Made by a program: the position numbers and the translations under genes
Source: Candidatus Solibacter sp.
Lineage (GTDB): Bacteria; Acidobacteriota; Terriglobia; Bryobacterales; Bryobacteraceae
NCBI GenBank assembly: GCA_013822245.1
Contig: PNKE01000032.1
Location: 62,001-126,000, forward strand
DNA length: 64,000 bases
Direction: 5' to 3'
Part shown: piece by piece, positions 17,200 through 24,904 of the stretch
Layout of the letters: each line of letters opens with the position of its first letter
Position numbering within the stretch: the stretch's first letter is position 1
The notes under the pieces: model-generated
The model's input: the letters and a program-made list of their open reading frames with translations, nothing else
What the model was told of the DNA's origin: nothing
Database searches by the model: none

Positions 17200-18309
17200 C
17201 TACTTCAGCGCCCACTTCAACAACTTCAGGCTGTCGCCGGTCCTCGAATTGATGCCCAGCGCCGCCGACGGTTCGTAGCCGCAGTGCGTCATGCAGTGCT
17301 CGCACCGCGGATCGTTGCCGGCGCCGTAGCTCTCCCAGGGCGTGCGCGTCATGAACTCCTCGAACGTCTTGTAGTGGCCGTCGGTGATCAGATAGCACGG
17401 GCCCTTCCACCCCGATGTGTTGTAGGTCGGGTTGCCCCAGGCCGTGCACGGCAGGTCGCGCTCGCCCTTGAGGAAGTCCAGATAGATCGGCGAATTGTTG
17501 ATCGGGAACCGCTCCCAGAGTTCGCTGGCGTCGCGAAACTTTTCAATCACGTCATCGCGTGTCATGAAAATCTCGCGGTCGTTCACCGCCGAATATCCAT
17601 AGGCCGGCGACACCATGTGGCCGTCGACGCCAAGCGTTTCAAGGAACTCGAACAACGCCCGGATCTCGGCCATATCGGTTTCCTTGTAGATCGTCGTATT
17701 GGTGCAGACCTTGAAGCCGGCCGCGCTGGCGGTCTTGATGCCCTCGACGGCTTCCTTGAAGACGCCCTCGCGCTCGACGCAGAGGTCGTGCGTGGCTTCC
17801 ATGCCGTCCAGATGGACGTTGATGAACAGCCGCGGATTCGGCTGGAACTCCTTCAGCCGCCGCCGGATGAACATGCCGTTGGTGCAGAGGTAGATGTGTT
17901 TGCCGCGGTCCAGGATCTGTTGGGTCAATTGCGCGATCGGCTGATACAGGAACGGCTCGCCGCCGCAGATCGAGACGATCGGCGCGCCGCATTCGTCCAC
18001 CGCGTCCAGGCACTGCCCGGCGGTCAACTGCTCGGTGATCGTGTTTTCGTACTCGCGAATGCGCCCGCAGCCCGTGCAGGTGAGGTTGCAGGCGTGCAGC
18101 GGTTCGAGCATCAGCACCAGCGGAAAGCGCTTGTTGATCATCGGGTGCGGCGTCGCCCGTTGATTGCCGGGCGCGGAGTGCAGGATCTGGAACGGGTTGG
18201 TCGCGCCGCCTTCAGACGCCCGTTTCAACTGCCATTCCGGCTTCGGCATCATCTTGTTCTTCGCTATGTATCCGGCCATGCCGGCCGTCAGTGAAAGAGG
18301 GAATCGCAT
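17200..18309 (-). CDS. hpnH: adenosyl-hopene transferase HpnH (radical SAM)
   Basis: A 369-residue radical SAM enzyme that adds the 5'-deoxyadenosyl radical to diploptene to form adenosylhopane, the first step of bacteriohopanepolyol side-chain building. The iron-sulfur motif CNLTCTGC (C74, C78, C81) and the GGEP SAM-binding motif (about 113-116) are intact. A C-terminal Cys cluster (CEHCMTHCGYEPSAA) matches the SPASM-like tail of HpnH. The N-terminus is some 30 residues longer than HpnH proteins I know. It starts 3 bp after the stop of the cyclase-like gene, so coupling is tight. Confidence 0.92.
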   Translation of the reverse strand: MRFPLSLTAGMAGYIAKNKMMPKPEWQLKRASEGGATNPFQILHSAPGNQRATPHPMINKRFPLVLMLEPLHACNLTCTGCGRIREYENTITEQLTAGQCLDAVDECGAPIVSICGGEPFLYQPIAQLTQQILDRGKHIYLCTNGMFIRRRLKEFQPNPRLFINVHLDGMEATHDLCVEREGVFKEAVEGIKTASAAGFKVCTNTTIYKETDMAEIRALFEFLETLGVDGHMVSPAYGYSAVNDREIFMTRDDVIEKFRDASELWERFPINNSPIYLDFLKGERDLPCTAWGNPTYNTSGWKGPCYLITDGHYKTFEEFMTRTPWESYGAGNDPRCEHCMTHCGYEPSAALGINSRTGDSLKLLKWALK

Positions 18310-18312
18310 GAA

Positions 18313-19365
18313 TTAAACCCCCGCGGCGCCGGTATTCGTCCCGGCGCTGAAATGTCTCAGGAACGTCTTTAACGCAATCAATGGCAGCGTCAGCCCGTCG
18401 AGCGTCGAACGGCACTCGGCGTAGCCGGCGAGCAGCGCCCAGTTGAAACCGTCATCATGCCAGGCGCCGTCCTGTCCTTGCGTCCGCACAAGGTAACCGA
18501 TGCCGCGCTGGACGCTTTCGCTTCCGGCGTCGCCTCCGGCCACCAGTCCCATCACGGCACAGGCGGTCCGCACGGGCGCGGAATCCTGTCCTTCGCCGGC
18601 GCCCCAGCCGCCGTCGGCGTTCTGGGCCGAGCGAAGCCACTCGCCGCCGCGCAGCACCGCGGCATCGCGATCGTCCACGCCCTGGCGGCCCAGCGCGTCC
18701 AGCGCAAAGGCGGTGGACACGACCGGCCCCGTGAAGTCGTCAATCAACCAACTGCCTTCTCCGCCCTGCGTCTCAATCAACCGCTCCGGAGCTCCGGGAT
18801 CGAACGCCGCCGGCGCGGCGGGATCGAGCGCCAGGCGCGAAAACGCGGCGTCCTGGGCCGACAGGTCGGCCTGGTTTTGCTTCATCCACTCCCAGCGGCC
18901 GCGGATGGCCGGCGTCGCCGAATCGCCCGCAGCCAGCAGTTCCAGCCGCGCCGGAAGCCACCACGACGCCTGCCCGCCGGTTTCGAGAAGAGTCCGTTTC
19001 GCGGCGGCCAGCGCGCCGCCGCCCATCTTCGCCTTCATGCGGTCCAGGAACGAAATCTCGGCGGACCAGGGCTGATTGCCCGCCCCGACTGGCCGGCCCA
19101 GCCGCCCTTCGGCCCGCAGGATCGACAGCGGCGGAAACAGCGGTTTCCAATGCCGGGGGACCGTGGCCATGCGCGAGGGCAGCACGGCGAATTCCACCGG
19201 CGCGTCCACATCGGCGAGAAACGCGGGCAGCGTCCCGCTCGCCGGCGGCGAGATACGGGCGTCGGCTCCGCGCGTCCAGCCGCGCAGTGCGGCGGCGGCG
19301 CGCTCAGCCGACGCGGCGGCTGAGCAAAGCAGCGATTCGCGGCCCTGATGGAGTCCGGCGCTCAT
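18313..19365 (-). CDS. short squalene-hopene-cyclase-like protein without the DxDD motif
   Basis: A 350-residue prenyltransferase/squalene-oxidase-repeat protein that resembles the C-terminal half of squalene-hopene cyclase. Two clear QW motifs (residues 239-254 and 287-302) and a weaker one (about 195-206) are present, and the ending LPLIALKTF resembles the cyclase terminus. Full-length cyclases are about 630-700 residues and carry a catalytic DxDD; I see only DVDA at residues 52-55, outside an obvious match. It is not a frameshift remnant: its ATG overlaps the ispH stop by 4 bp and hpnH follows at 3 bp. It may be an accessory or non-catalytic subunit, with a true cyclase encoded elsewhere. 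Confidence 0.75.
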   Translation of the reverse strand: MSAGLHQGRESLLCSAAASAERAAAALRGWTRGADARISPPASGTLPAFLADVDAPVEFAVLPSRMATVPRHWKPLFPPLSILRAEGRLGRPVGAGNQPWSAEISFLDRMKAKMGGGALAAAKRTLLETGGQASWWLPARLELLAAGDSATPAIRGRWEWMKQNQADLSAQDAAFSRLALDPAAPAAFDPGAPERLIETQGGEGSWLIDDFTGPVVSTAFALDALGRQGVDDRDAAVLRGGEWLRSAQNADGGWGAGEGQDSAPVRTACAVMGLVAGGDAGSESVQRGIGYLVRTQGQDGAWHDDGFNWALLAGYAECRSTLDGLTLPLIALKTFLRHFSAGTNTGAAGV

Positions 19366-20348
19366 GCCACTGTTGTGGAAATGGTTGTCAGCCGGACTGG
19401 CGCCCCCTGCAACTCGCCGGGCAACTGGAAACGCACATCCTCCTCCACGATGTCCACCTCCTGCAACGTCTCATATCCGCGCCCGGCCAGCGCCTCGACA
19501 AGCTCCTGGACCAGGTGTTCGGGAGCCGATGCGCCGGCGGTCACCGAAACCGTCTCAACGCCGTCGAACCACTCGTCCTTCAGATACGACCTGTCGTCCA
19601 GCAGATACGCCGGCACGCCGTTGTTCTGGCAGACCTCGACCAGCCGCTTCGAGTTCGAGCTGTTCTGCGATCCAACCACCAGCAGCAGCTCGCACATCGG
19701 CACAACAGCCTTCACCGCCATCTGCCGGTTCTCGGTGGCGTAGCAGATGTCCTGCGACTTCGGGCCTGTCATCAGCGGGAACCGGCGGTTCAGCACCTCG
19801 ATGATGCCTCGGGTTTCGTCGAGCGAAAGCGTCGTCTGGGTCAGGTAGCAGACCTTTGACGGATCGGGAACCTCCACCTTCTCGGCATCCTGCTCGGTTT
19901 CGACGATGAAGGTCGATGCCGGGGCCTCGCCAAACGTGCCCTCGATCTCCTCGTGGTCTCTGTGCCCGATCAATAGAATCGTGAAACCCTGGCGGGCGAA
20001 CTTCACCGCTTCCAGGTGGACCTTGGTCACCAGCGGGCAGGTGGCGTCGACAACCTGGAGATCCCTCTCCGTCGCGGCTTTGCGCACGGCCGGCGAGACG
20101 CCGTGGGCCGAAAAGATCGCCCGGCTGCCATCGGGGACTTCGTCAAGCTCGTTGACGAAGACCGCGCCAAGTTCGCGCAACTCCTCCACCACGTGGCGGT
20201 TGTGGACGATCTCCTTACGCACGTAAATGGGCGCCCCGTAGAGTTCAATGGCGATTTTGACGGCATCGATCGCCCTCACCACGCCCGCGCAGAACCCCCT
20301 CGGACGCAGAAGGATGACCTTCTTATTGGAACTTGGATTTCCAGACAT
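19362..20348 (-). CDS. ispH: 4-hydroxy-3-methylbut-2-enyl diphosphate reductase
   Basis: A 328-residue IspH (LytB), the last enzyme of the methylerythritol phosphate pathway, producing IPP and DMAPP. The three iron-sulfur cysteines are visible in GFCAGV (C20), DATCPLV and DICYATENRQ, together with the EIVHN, SAHGVSP and GSxNSSNS motifs. I start it at the ATG giving MSGNPSSNKK; the frame continues upstream across the divergent gene without support. It leads the hopanoid operon, so isoprenoid precursor supply and hopanoid assembly are transcriptionally joined. Confidence 0.95.
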   Translation of the reverse strand: MSGNPSSNKKVILLRPRGFCAGVVRAIDAVKIAIELYGAPIYVRKEIVHNRHVVEELRELGAVFVNELDEVPDGSRAIFSAHGVSPAVRKAATERDLQVVDATCPLVTKVHLEAVKFARQGFTILLIGHRDHEEIEGTFGEAPASTFIVETEQDAEKVEVPDPSKVCYLTQTTLSLDETRGIIEVLNRRFPLMTGPKSQDICYATENRQMAVKAVVPMCELLLVVGSQNSSNSKRLVEVCQNNGVPAYLLDDRSYLKDEWFDGVETVSVTAGASAPEHLVQELVEALAGRGYETLQEVDIVEEDVRFQLPGELQGAPVRLTTISTTVA

Positions 20349-20367
20349 AGTGGGTGGAGTTGATTCC

Positions 20368-20376
20368 AGTATATCA
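20368..20376 (-). promoter_or_regulatory. putative extended -10 promoter of the ispH-hopanoid operon
   Basis: On the minus strand the sequence TGATATACT reads as an extended -10 element (TG, one base, TATACT), 20 bases before the ispH ATG. No convincing -35 hexamer is visible, as is common for extended -10 promoters. Predicted leader is only about 13 bases. The flanking bases form a weak TTGAT/ATCAA inverted repeat. Confidence 0.4.
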
Positions 20377-20430
20377 ATCAGCGCCCTTTCGCCCCCTGTT
20401 GACGGCGGATGTAGGGTAGCATCGAAGCAG

Positions 20431-21513
20431 ATGCTCCGCCGCGCCATCCTGATGCTGGCATTCTGCCCGGCATTCGCTGCGTGGGCCGGCGACGAGGACC
20501 GCGATGGACTCGACGACGCCTTCGAACAGGCGCTGCTCGAACGTTTCCGCCCCACTTTCATGCTGAGCGCGACCGAGTGCGACGTGATGCCCTCGGAGTT
20601 CCTCGCCGGCGCCAAGGATCCCGTCAAGCCCATCAGGAATGGCACGATCTATGGCCAGGTCTTCCCTCTGGCCGCCGGTCGCTCGCGGATCGAGATCCAC
20701 TACTACCACCTCTGGGCCCGTGACTGCGGCTTCGGCCAGCACCCGCTCGATGTCGAACATGTCGCCGTCCTGCTCGAAGCAGAACCCGGGACGGCCAGCG
20801 AATACAGGGCGAAATACTGGTATTCCGCCGCCCACCAAGGCACGGTCTGCGACGCCGCCCACGGCGCCCGGGCCGCGGATCTCGCGGCCGAAACCTCCGG
20901 CGCCGCGGTCTGGGTCTCGCATGGCAAACACGCGTCGTTTCTCAGCGCCGGCGCCTGCAACCGCCTCGGTTGCGGCGGCGACCGCTGCCAGGCCGTCACC
21001 GCCATGCCGGCCGGCAAACTGATCAACGTCGGCGAGCCCGGCGCGCCCATGAACGGCGCCGTCTGGACCGCCTCGCGCAAATGGGGCATGAGGGCCAAGA
21101 TGGCGTCGGAATTCTCACCGGCGGTGATCGCTCGCATTGAATCGGCCGAACCGCGCGAGGTCATCGCCCTGCACCCGGCCCTGATCCCCGCCAAGGCCTT
21201 CATCCTCGGCGGCAACCACACCCTCACCTCCATCGGCACAGGCGGCAAACACACCGGCTCCGCGCTCCAGACCGCCGATAAACACACATCCAACGCCCTC
21301 GGCACAAGCGCCCGCAAGACAGGCGGCGCGCTCAAGACCGCCTTCAGAAGCACGGGCCGTTTCCTCGGCATCGGCAAGAAGAAAGACCCCGCGCGGAACA
21401 CCGAAACGAAACAGGATCCGCCAGAACAGCGGAACCAGGCCGGGCCAGATCATCGCTTCACGAGCGGCGTCACCTCTATCTTTCGAAACTCCACCGGCCC
21501 GTGGTCGCCCTGA
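20431..21513 (+). CDS. secreted Vps62/DUF946-like protein with 11-residue repeats
   Basis: A 360-residue exported protein: signal peptide (1-19), then a DEDRDGLDD segment (21-29) like a calcium-binding Asp loop, a central domain and a repeat tail. The central domain shows a GQHPLDVEHVAVLL stretch, a YSAAHQG stretch and VSHGKHASF (162-170). These line up in order with the GEHVGDWEHV, FSQHSGG and SSKHGHASF blocks that I recall from Vps62/DUF946 proteins of fungi and plants. Six cysteines in the mature part suggest disulfides. Residues 260-314 are five 11-residue repeats (separate entry). The role is unknown. Its 3' end overlaps the convergent DUF1080 gene by 64 bp. Confidence 0.6.
   Translation: MLRRAILMLAFCPAFAAWAGDEDRDGLDDAFEQALLERFRPTFMLSATECDVMPSEFLAGAKDPVKPIRNGTIYGQVFPLAAGRSRIEIHYYHLWARDCGFGQHPLDVEHVAVLLEAEPGTASEYRAKYWYSAAHQGTVCDAAHGARAADLAAETSGAAVWVSHGKHASFLSAGACNRLGCGGDRCQAVTAMPAGKLINVGEPGAPMNGAVWTASRKWGMRAKMASEFSPAVIARIESAEPREVIALHPALIPAKAFILGGNHTLTSIGTGGKHTGSALQTADKHTSNALGTSARKTGGALKTAFRSTGRFLGIGKKKDPARNTETKQDPPEQRNQAGPDHRFTSGVTSIFRNSTGPWSP
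21208..21372 (+). repeat. five in-frame 33-bp repeats (11-residue units)
   Basis: Five consecutive 11-codon units with consensus xxKHTxxALxT, for example GGKHTGSALQT and ADKHTSNALGT; the last unit has drifted (AFRSTGRFLGI). An 11-residue period favours an amphipathic helix of the kind that lies on a lipid surface (as in apolipoprotein and synuclein repeats). A basic GKKKDP follows the array. Confidence 0.85.
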
Positions 21514-22391
21514 AACACCAGCGGACCCGGCTTGTCCTCGTCGGCGTCGATTGCGATGGCCGTCAGCCCGTCGATCTGCGTCTTGTCGTGGACCTGCACG
21601 CCGTTCACCCAGACGCTCAACTGCCGCCCCACCACGCGGATGTCCATCGTCTGCCACTCGCCGGCCGGCTTGACCGGCTTGGCCGACGGCAGCACCCGGC
21701 TGTAGAGCGTCGCCGTGCCGTGCGTGCCGATGTCGCGGCTATGATCGTCGATGATCTGGATCTCATAACGGCCGCGGACGCCGACGCCCGAGTTCGACCC
21801 CTTGTCGTAGCGGTATTCGGTCTTCAGTATGAAGTTCCAGAACTTGGCGTCCGAGACCAGATCCGACGCCCCCTTCTCGTTCTTCAGCAACCCGTTCTCC
21901 ACCACCCAGCCCGGTCCCTTCGGCAGAATCCAACTCCAGCCGTTCAGTGACTTGCCGTCGAACAGCGCCACCGGCTTGCCGGGCGCCCATGAACCGTCGT
22001 CGCTGTCCGCGATCACCGGCGCGCGGTAGCCCGTCCATCTCACCGCCGGCTTCGCCGCGCCGTTGACCGATTCAACCATCTCGCCGTTCAGCACGCCGCC
22101 CTCGAACTTCGCCTTGTAGACAAGTTCGGCCACCCGCTCATCGCGCCCCTTGCGCGTGAACTTGAACGTCAGCGTATCGCCGTCCATGCGGATTTCGGGG
22201 ATCTTGTCCACCTGTCCTCCGGGCGCGCCGACAAAGGCGCCGTTCATTGCCGGCGTACCGGCTGCATTGACTTCCAGCCACCAGACGCGTTTGCGCGGGT
22301 GGTCGAGCTTGATGTTCCAGCGGCCGTTGTAGTCCACCGGCGCGGCGGAGAGCAGGGTTGAAGCAAGAAGGAGGAGTTTCAGGATTTTCAT
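21450..22391 (-). CDS. exported DUF1080 (3-keto-disaccharide hydrolase family) protein
   Basis: A 313-residue protein with a signal peptide (1-17), a small N-terminal domain (about 20-120) and a C-terminal concanavalin-like DUF1080 domain (about 133-310). Family markers are ALFDGKSLNGWSW and GWVVENGLL, the GVRGRYEIQI stretch, and the GEWQTMDI segment near the end. Some DUF1080 proteins hydrolyse 3-keto-glycosides; others probably only bind sugars. The ATG overlaps the upstream transglutaminase stop (ATGA), so it is the last gene of a three-gene operon. The tail overlaps the convergent Vps62-like gene. Confidence 0.85.
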   Translation of the reverse strand: MKILKLLLLASTLLSAAPVDYNGRWNIKLDHPRKRVWWLEVNAAGTPAMNGAFVGAPGGQVDKIPEIRMDGDTLTFKFTRKGRDERVAELVYKAKFEGGVLNGEMVESVNGAAKPAVRWTGYRAPVIADSDDGSWAPGKPVALFDGKSLNGWSWILPKGPGWVVENGLLKNEKGASDLVSDAKFWNFILKTEYRYDKGSNSGVGVRGRYEIQIIDDHSRDIGTHGTATLYSRVLPSAKPVKPAGEWQTMDIRVVGRQLSVWVNGVQVHDKTQIDGLTAIAIDADEDKPGPLVFQGDHGPVEFRKIEVTPLVKR

Positions 22392-24490
22392 GGTGTTCGC
22401 TCGATTCTATCCAGCAATTCGGCCATGCGGGCGGACGCCTCCGGGCGTCCCGCATAGCGCAGTTCGTTGTAGGCCAGCGTGAACTCCATCGCCGGCGAGG
22501 CCAGAGCCGGCGAGGCAATGGAGCGGGCGAACTCGATGGGCGTGGCCGAGGCGTCGCGGACCAGTCCGCGCTTGCGCAACAGGGCAAGGAAGCGGCGGTA
22601 CAGCAGCACGGCTTCCCCCGGCGTGATCTCGCCCTTGGCGGCGCGGCGCAGCAATCGCCGCCGGTACCGCCGGATCAGCAACGCCACCCCTACGGCCAGC
22701 GCCGCGGGCGCCAGCAGCCAGCCGTGGCGGGAGCCAGGCGCCGGGCCTTCCACCTTGAACGCATCGCGCACGCTCCGCCACCACTGCCCGATATGAGGCA
22801 ACACCAGATTCTGGCGCGACGACTGGCCGACGCGGAAGGCCAGTGTCAACTGGCGGTCGAGGTCGTAGCCGATCACCCACTCCTGCCAGAAGACGTCGAC
22901 CGCATCCATCCACATCGACATCCGGGACATGAGGTCGCGGCCTTCGTCCAGGTTGCCAGGCGTGGGGTCGAACACGGTCCAGCCCTTGCCGGGAATCCAG
23001 GCCTCCACCCAGGCATGGGCGTCCGAGGCGCGCACCACATGAAGTCCGGTCAGCGGATTGTTGGCGCCCTGATTAAAGCCCGTCACCACGCGCGCCGGGA
23101 TCCAGGACGCGCGCAACATCACCGCCATGGCCGAGGCGAAATACTCGCAGTGGCCCTTGCGGCGATCAAACAGGAAATGGGCCAGAGGATCGTCGGCCTC
23201 TCTCTCAAGGGGGGCGAGCGAATAGGCGTACTGCGTCAGCAGGTGGCTCTCCACGGCGCGGGCGCGGGTAAGATCGTCCTGATGGCCCGAGGTCAGACGT
23301 TTGGCGAGGTCCAGGATGCGCCGGTCCACGGGTGGCAACAGCAGATTGTAGTTGCGGACCTGCTCGGGCAGGCGCGTGTGCCCGAGAAAGTCCGGCGCAT
23401 CGGGCCCGCCGAAATAGCTATAGACCGAGTACCGGTAATTGGTGTCTTCGTTGAACGGGACGCGCAGGCCGCCGCCCTCGGTGAGCCATACCAGGCTGTG
23501 CGGCACTCTCATGCGCTCGGCGAGCCCGGCCACGAACAGCGCCTCGGACGGCCGGGTATGGAGCACGACTTCATAGTTGATGCGCGGTCCGCCGGAACGG
23601 CGCAGTTGGTCGTCGTCGACCAGGGTCAGAAGGTCCTGGCGGGCCTGGAGCAGCTTCGGAGGCTCGGGCGAGTTATACCACTTCCAGCCGTTGAACTCCG
23701 ACAGCGCCACCCCTCGCCAGTAGAAGTGTTTCTTCGGCGGGCCGGGGTCGAAGTAGACGTGCATCACCGTGCGCGAGGGCCTTCTCAACTCGCCCATCTG
23801 GCCCAGCGTGACCTCCCTCGAGAAGCCCGTCACGCGATCGCCCGGACGCGCGAATCGTTCAAACGCCGCCCGCGCCGTGCGCGGCAGCAGGAGAAACAGA
23901 GCGCCCGTCATCAGCAGGACGCCGGCGGTGAGCATCGCCGTCAGCCAGATCAACCTCCACGGAAGCCGGGCCGTGGCGCCCGTGGCGACGCGCCGCCCCA
24001 ATGACGATGACCTGATCTCGCCTGACGTCATTGACGCGATGGCGGAAACCAGGAAGACGACGAGGAAGAAGAAGAAACTGAGGCTTAGCGAGAACATCGC
24101 CGCGGCCAGGATCTGAAGGAACGCGATAATGCCGAGAAACAGGTGGTCGCGCGACGACGACGCGGTGAGGATCTTGACCACGGCGAGAAAGAGAATGAGA
24201 TGGACAGTGGCCTGGATCAGATCGCGGGAGAGGTAGTGGTAGTCGACGGGGAAGAAGAGGATGTAGACGAGCGACGCGATGCCCGGCAGCTTTTCCGGGA
24301 TGCTGAGCTTGAGGGCTCCGGCGAGGACCAGGGCGCGCAGCAGCAACGCCGCGCCGGTCACCGCCACGCTCGGGATGTCCAGGGCGCCCGATCCGGCAAT
24401 GGCGAGATAGCCGCTGGCCAGCATCACCCAGATCGATATCTGGAAAAACCGGTTGGCGGCCGTCTCGCGCCTGACGCCGTTCAGGGCCAC
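22388..24490 (-). CDS. TgpA-type membrane transglutaminase-like protease (DUF3488-transglutaminase-DUF4129)
   Basis: A 700-residue protein with about six N-terminal membrane helices (roughly residues 15-205), a periplasmic transglutaminase-like domain, one further helix near residue 580 and a cytoplasmic DUF4129 tail. The catalytic triad is visible: Cys in GHCEYFASAM (about residue 447), His in SDAHAWVEAW (about 492) and Asp in FDPTPG (about 507). Family member TgpA is essential in Pseudomonas aeruginosa, with an undefined cell-envelope role. It overlaps the upstream lipoprotein by 10 bp and the downstream DUF1080 gene by 4 bp. The usual partners (a MoxR ATPase and a DUF58 protein) are not in the window. 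Confidence 0.9.
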   Translation of the reverse strand: MALNGVRRETAANRFFQISIWVMLASGYLAIAGSGALDIPSVAVTGAALLLRALVLAGALKLSIPEKLPGIASLVYILFFPVDYHYLSRDLIQATVHLILFLAVVKILTASSSRDHLFLGIIAFLQILAAAMFSLSLSFFFFLVVFLVSAIASMTSGEIRSSSLGRRVATGATARLPWRLIWLTAMLTAGVLLMTGALFLLLPRTARAAFERFARPGDRVTGFSREVTLGQMGELRRPSRTVMHVYFDPGPPKKHFYWRGVALSEFNGWKWYNSPEPPKLLQARQDLLTLVDDDQLRRSGGPRINYEVVLHTRPSEALFVAGLAERMRVPHSLVWLTEGGGLRVPFNEDTNYRYSVYSYFGGPDAPDFLGHTRLPEQVRNYNLLLPPVDRRILDLAKRLTSGHQDDLTRARAVESHLLTQYAYSLAPLEREADDPLAHFLFDRRKGHCEYFASAMAVMLRASWIPARVVTGFNQGANNPLTGLHVVRASDAHAWVEAWIPGKGWTVFDPTPGNLDEGRDLMSRMSMWMDAVDVFWQEWVIGYDLDRQLTLAFRVGQSSRQNLVLPHIGQWWRSVRDAFKVEGPAPGSRHGWLLAPAALAVGVALLIRRYRRRLLRRAAKGEITPGEAVLLYRRFLALLRKRGLVRDASATPIEFARSIASPALASPAMEFTLAYNELRYAGRPEASARMAELLDRIERTP

Positions 24491-24879
24491 GTCTTCTCCA
24501 GCAGTTTGACAAACTCGATCAGCGCGGCGGTGGGTTCCGTGGACGAATTGCAGACAACGAAGACCGACTTCCGCTGATAGGTGACATCGCCGCCGCCGCG
24601 GTTCCAGCGCTGCTGCAGCTCAAACGCCGAAGCATCATTGGAGAACGCAAACGCCGAAACGCCGACTGACCGCTGCCCGTTCACATACGCGGCGCGAATC
24701 CACTGCTCCGGTTTCAACCTGGCGGCATCGGGCGGCGCGCCAGACGGATCAGGAGTCTCCATGGCCGACCTGCGCCACTCGCCCGCCTGCTCCGGCGGCA
24801 CCGGCACAAGAACCCGCCTGGGCAGGCGGCTGCATGCCGCCGATGCCGCCGCGGCGGTTAGAAACAGGCGTCGTCTCAT
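24481..24879 (-). CDS. small predicted lipoprotein
   Basis: A 132-residue protein with a basic, hydrophobic signal (MRRRLFLTAAAASAAC) and a cysteine in lipobox position (residue 16), so lipid anchoring is likely. The body has no family I recognise; it contains a segment predicted as alternating strands (SVGVSAFAFSND) and a second Cys near residue 109. It is the first gene of an operon with the TgpA-like protease and the DUF1080 protein, so a role in the same envelope process is inferred. It is divergent from the phosphoglucose-isomerase-like gene, with only 25 bp between the starts. Confidence 0.6.
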   Translation of the reverse strand: MRRRLFLTAAAASAACSRLPRRVLVPVPPEQAGEWRRSAMETPDPSGAPPDAARLKPEQWIRAAYVNGQRSVGVSAFAFSNDASAFELQQRWNRGGGDVTYQRKSVFVVCNSSTEPTAALIEFVKLLEKTWP

Positions 24880-24904
24880 GCCTCAACATAGCATCCGCGG
24901 CCGC

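Noticed and set aside
18313-19365. Cyclase-like gene as a frameshifted or truncated pseudogene
   Set aside because: Tight junctions with ispH and hpnH, a good start and no stop codons in the body indicate an intact gene.
21279-21286. GCCGATAA, the sigma-28 -10 consensus
   Set aside because: It is inside the 33-bp repeats of a coding gene, with no TAAA at the required distance, so it is chance.
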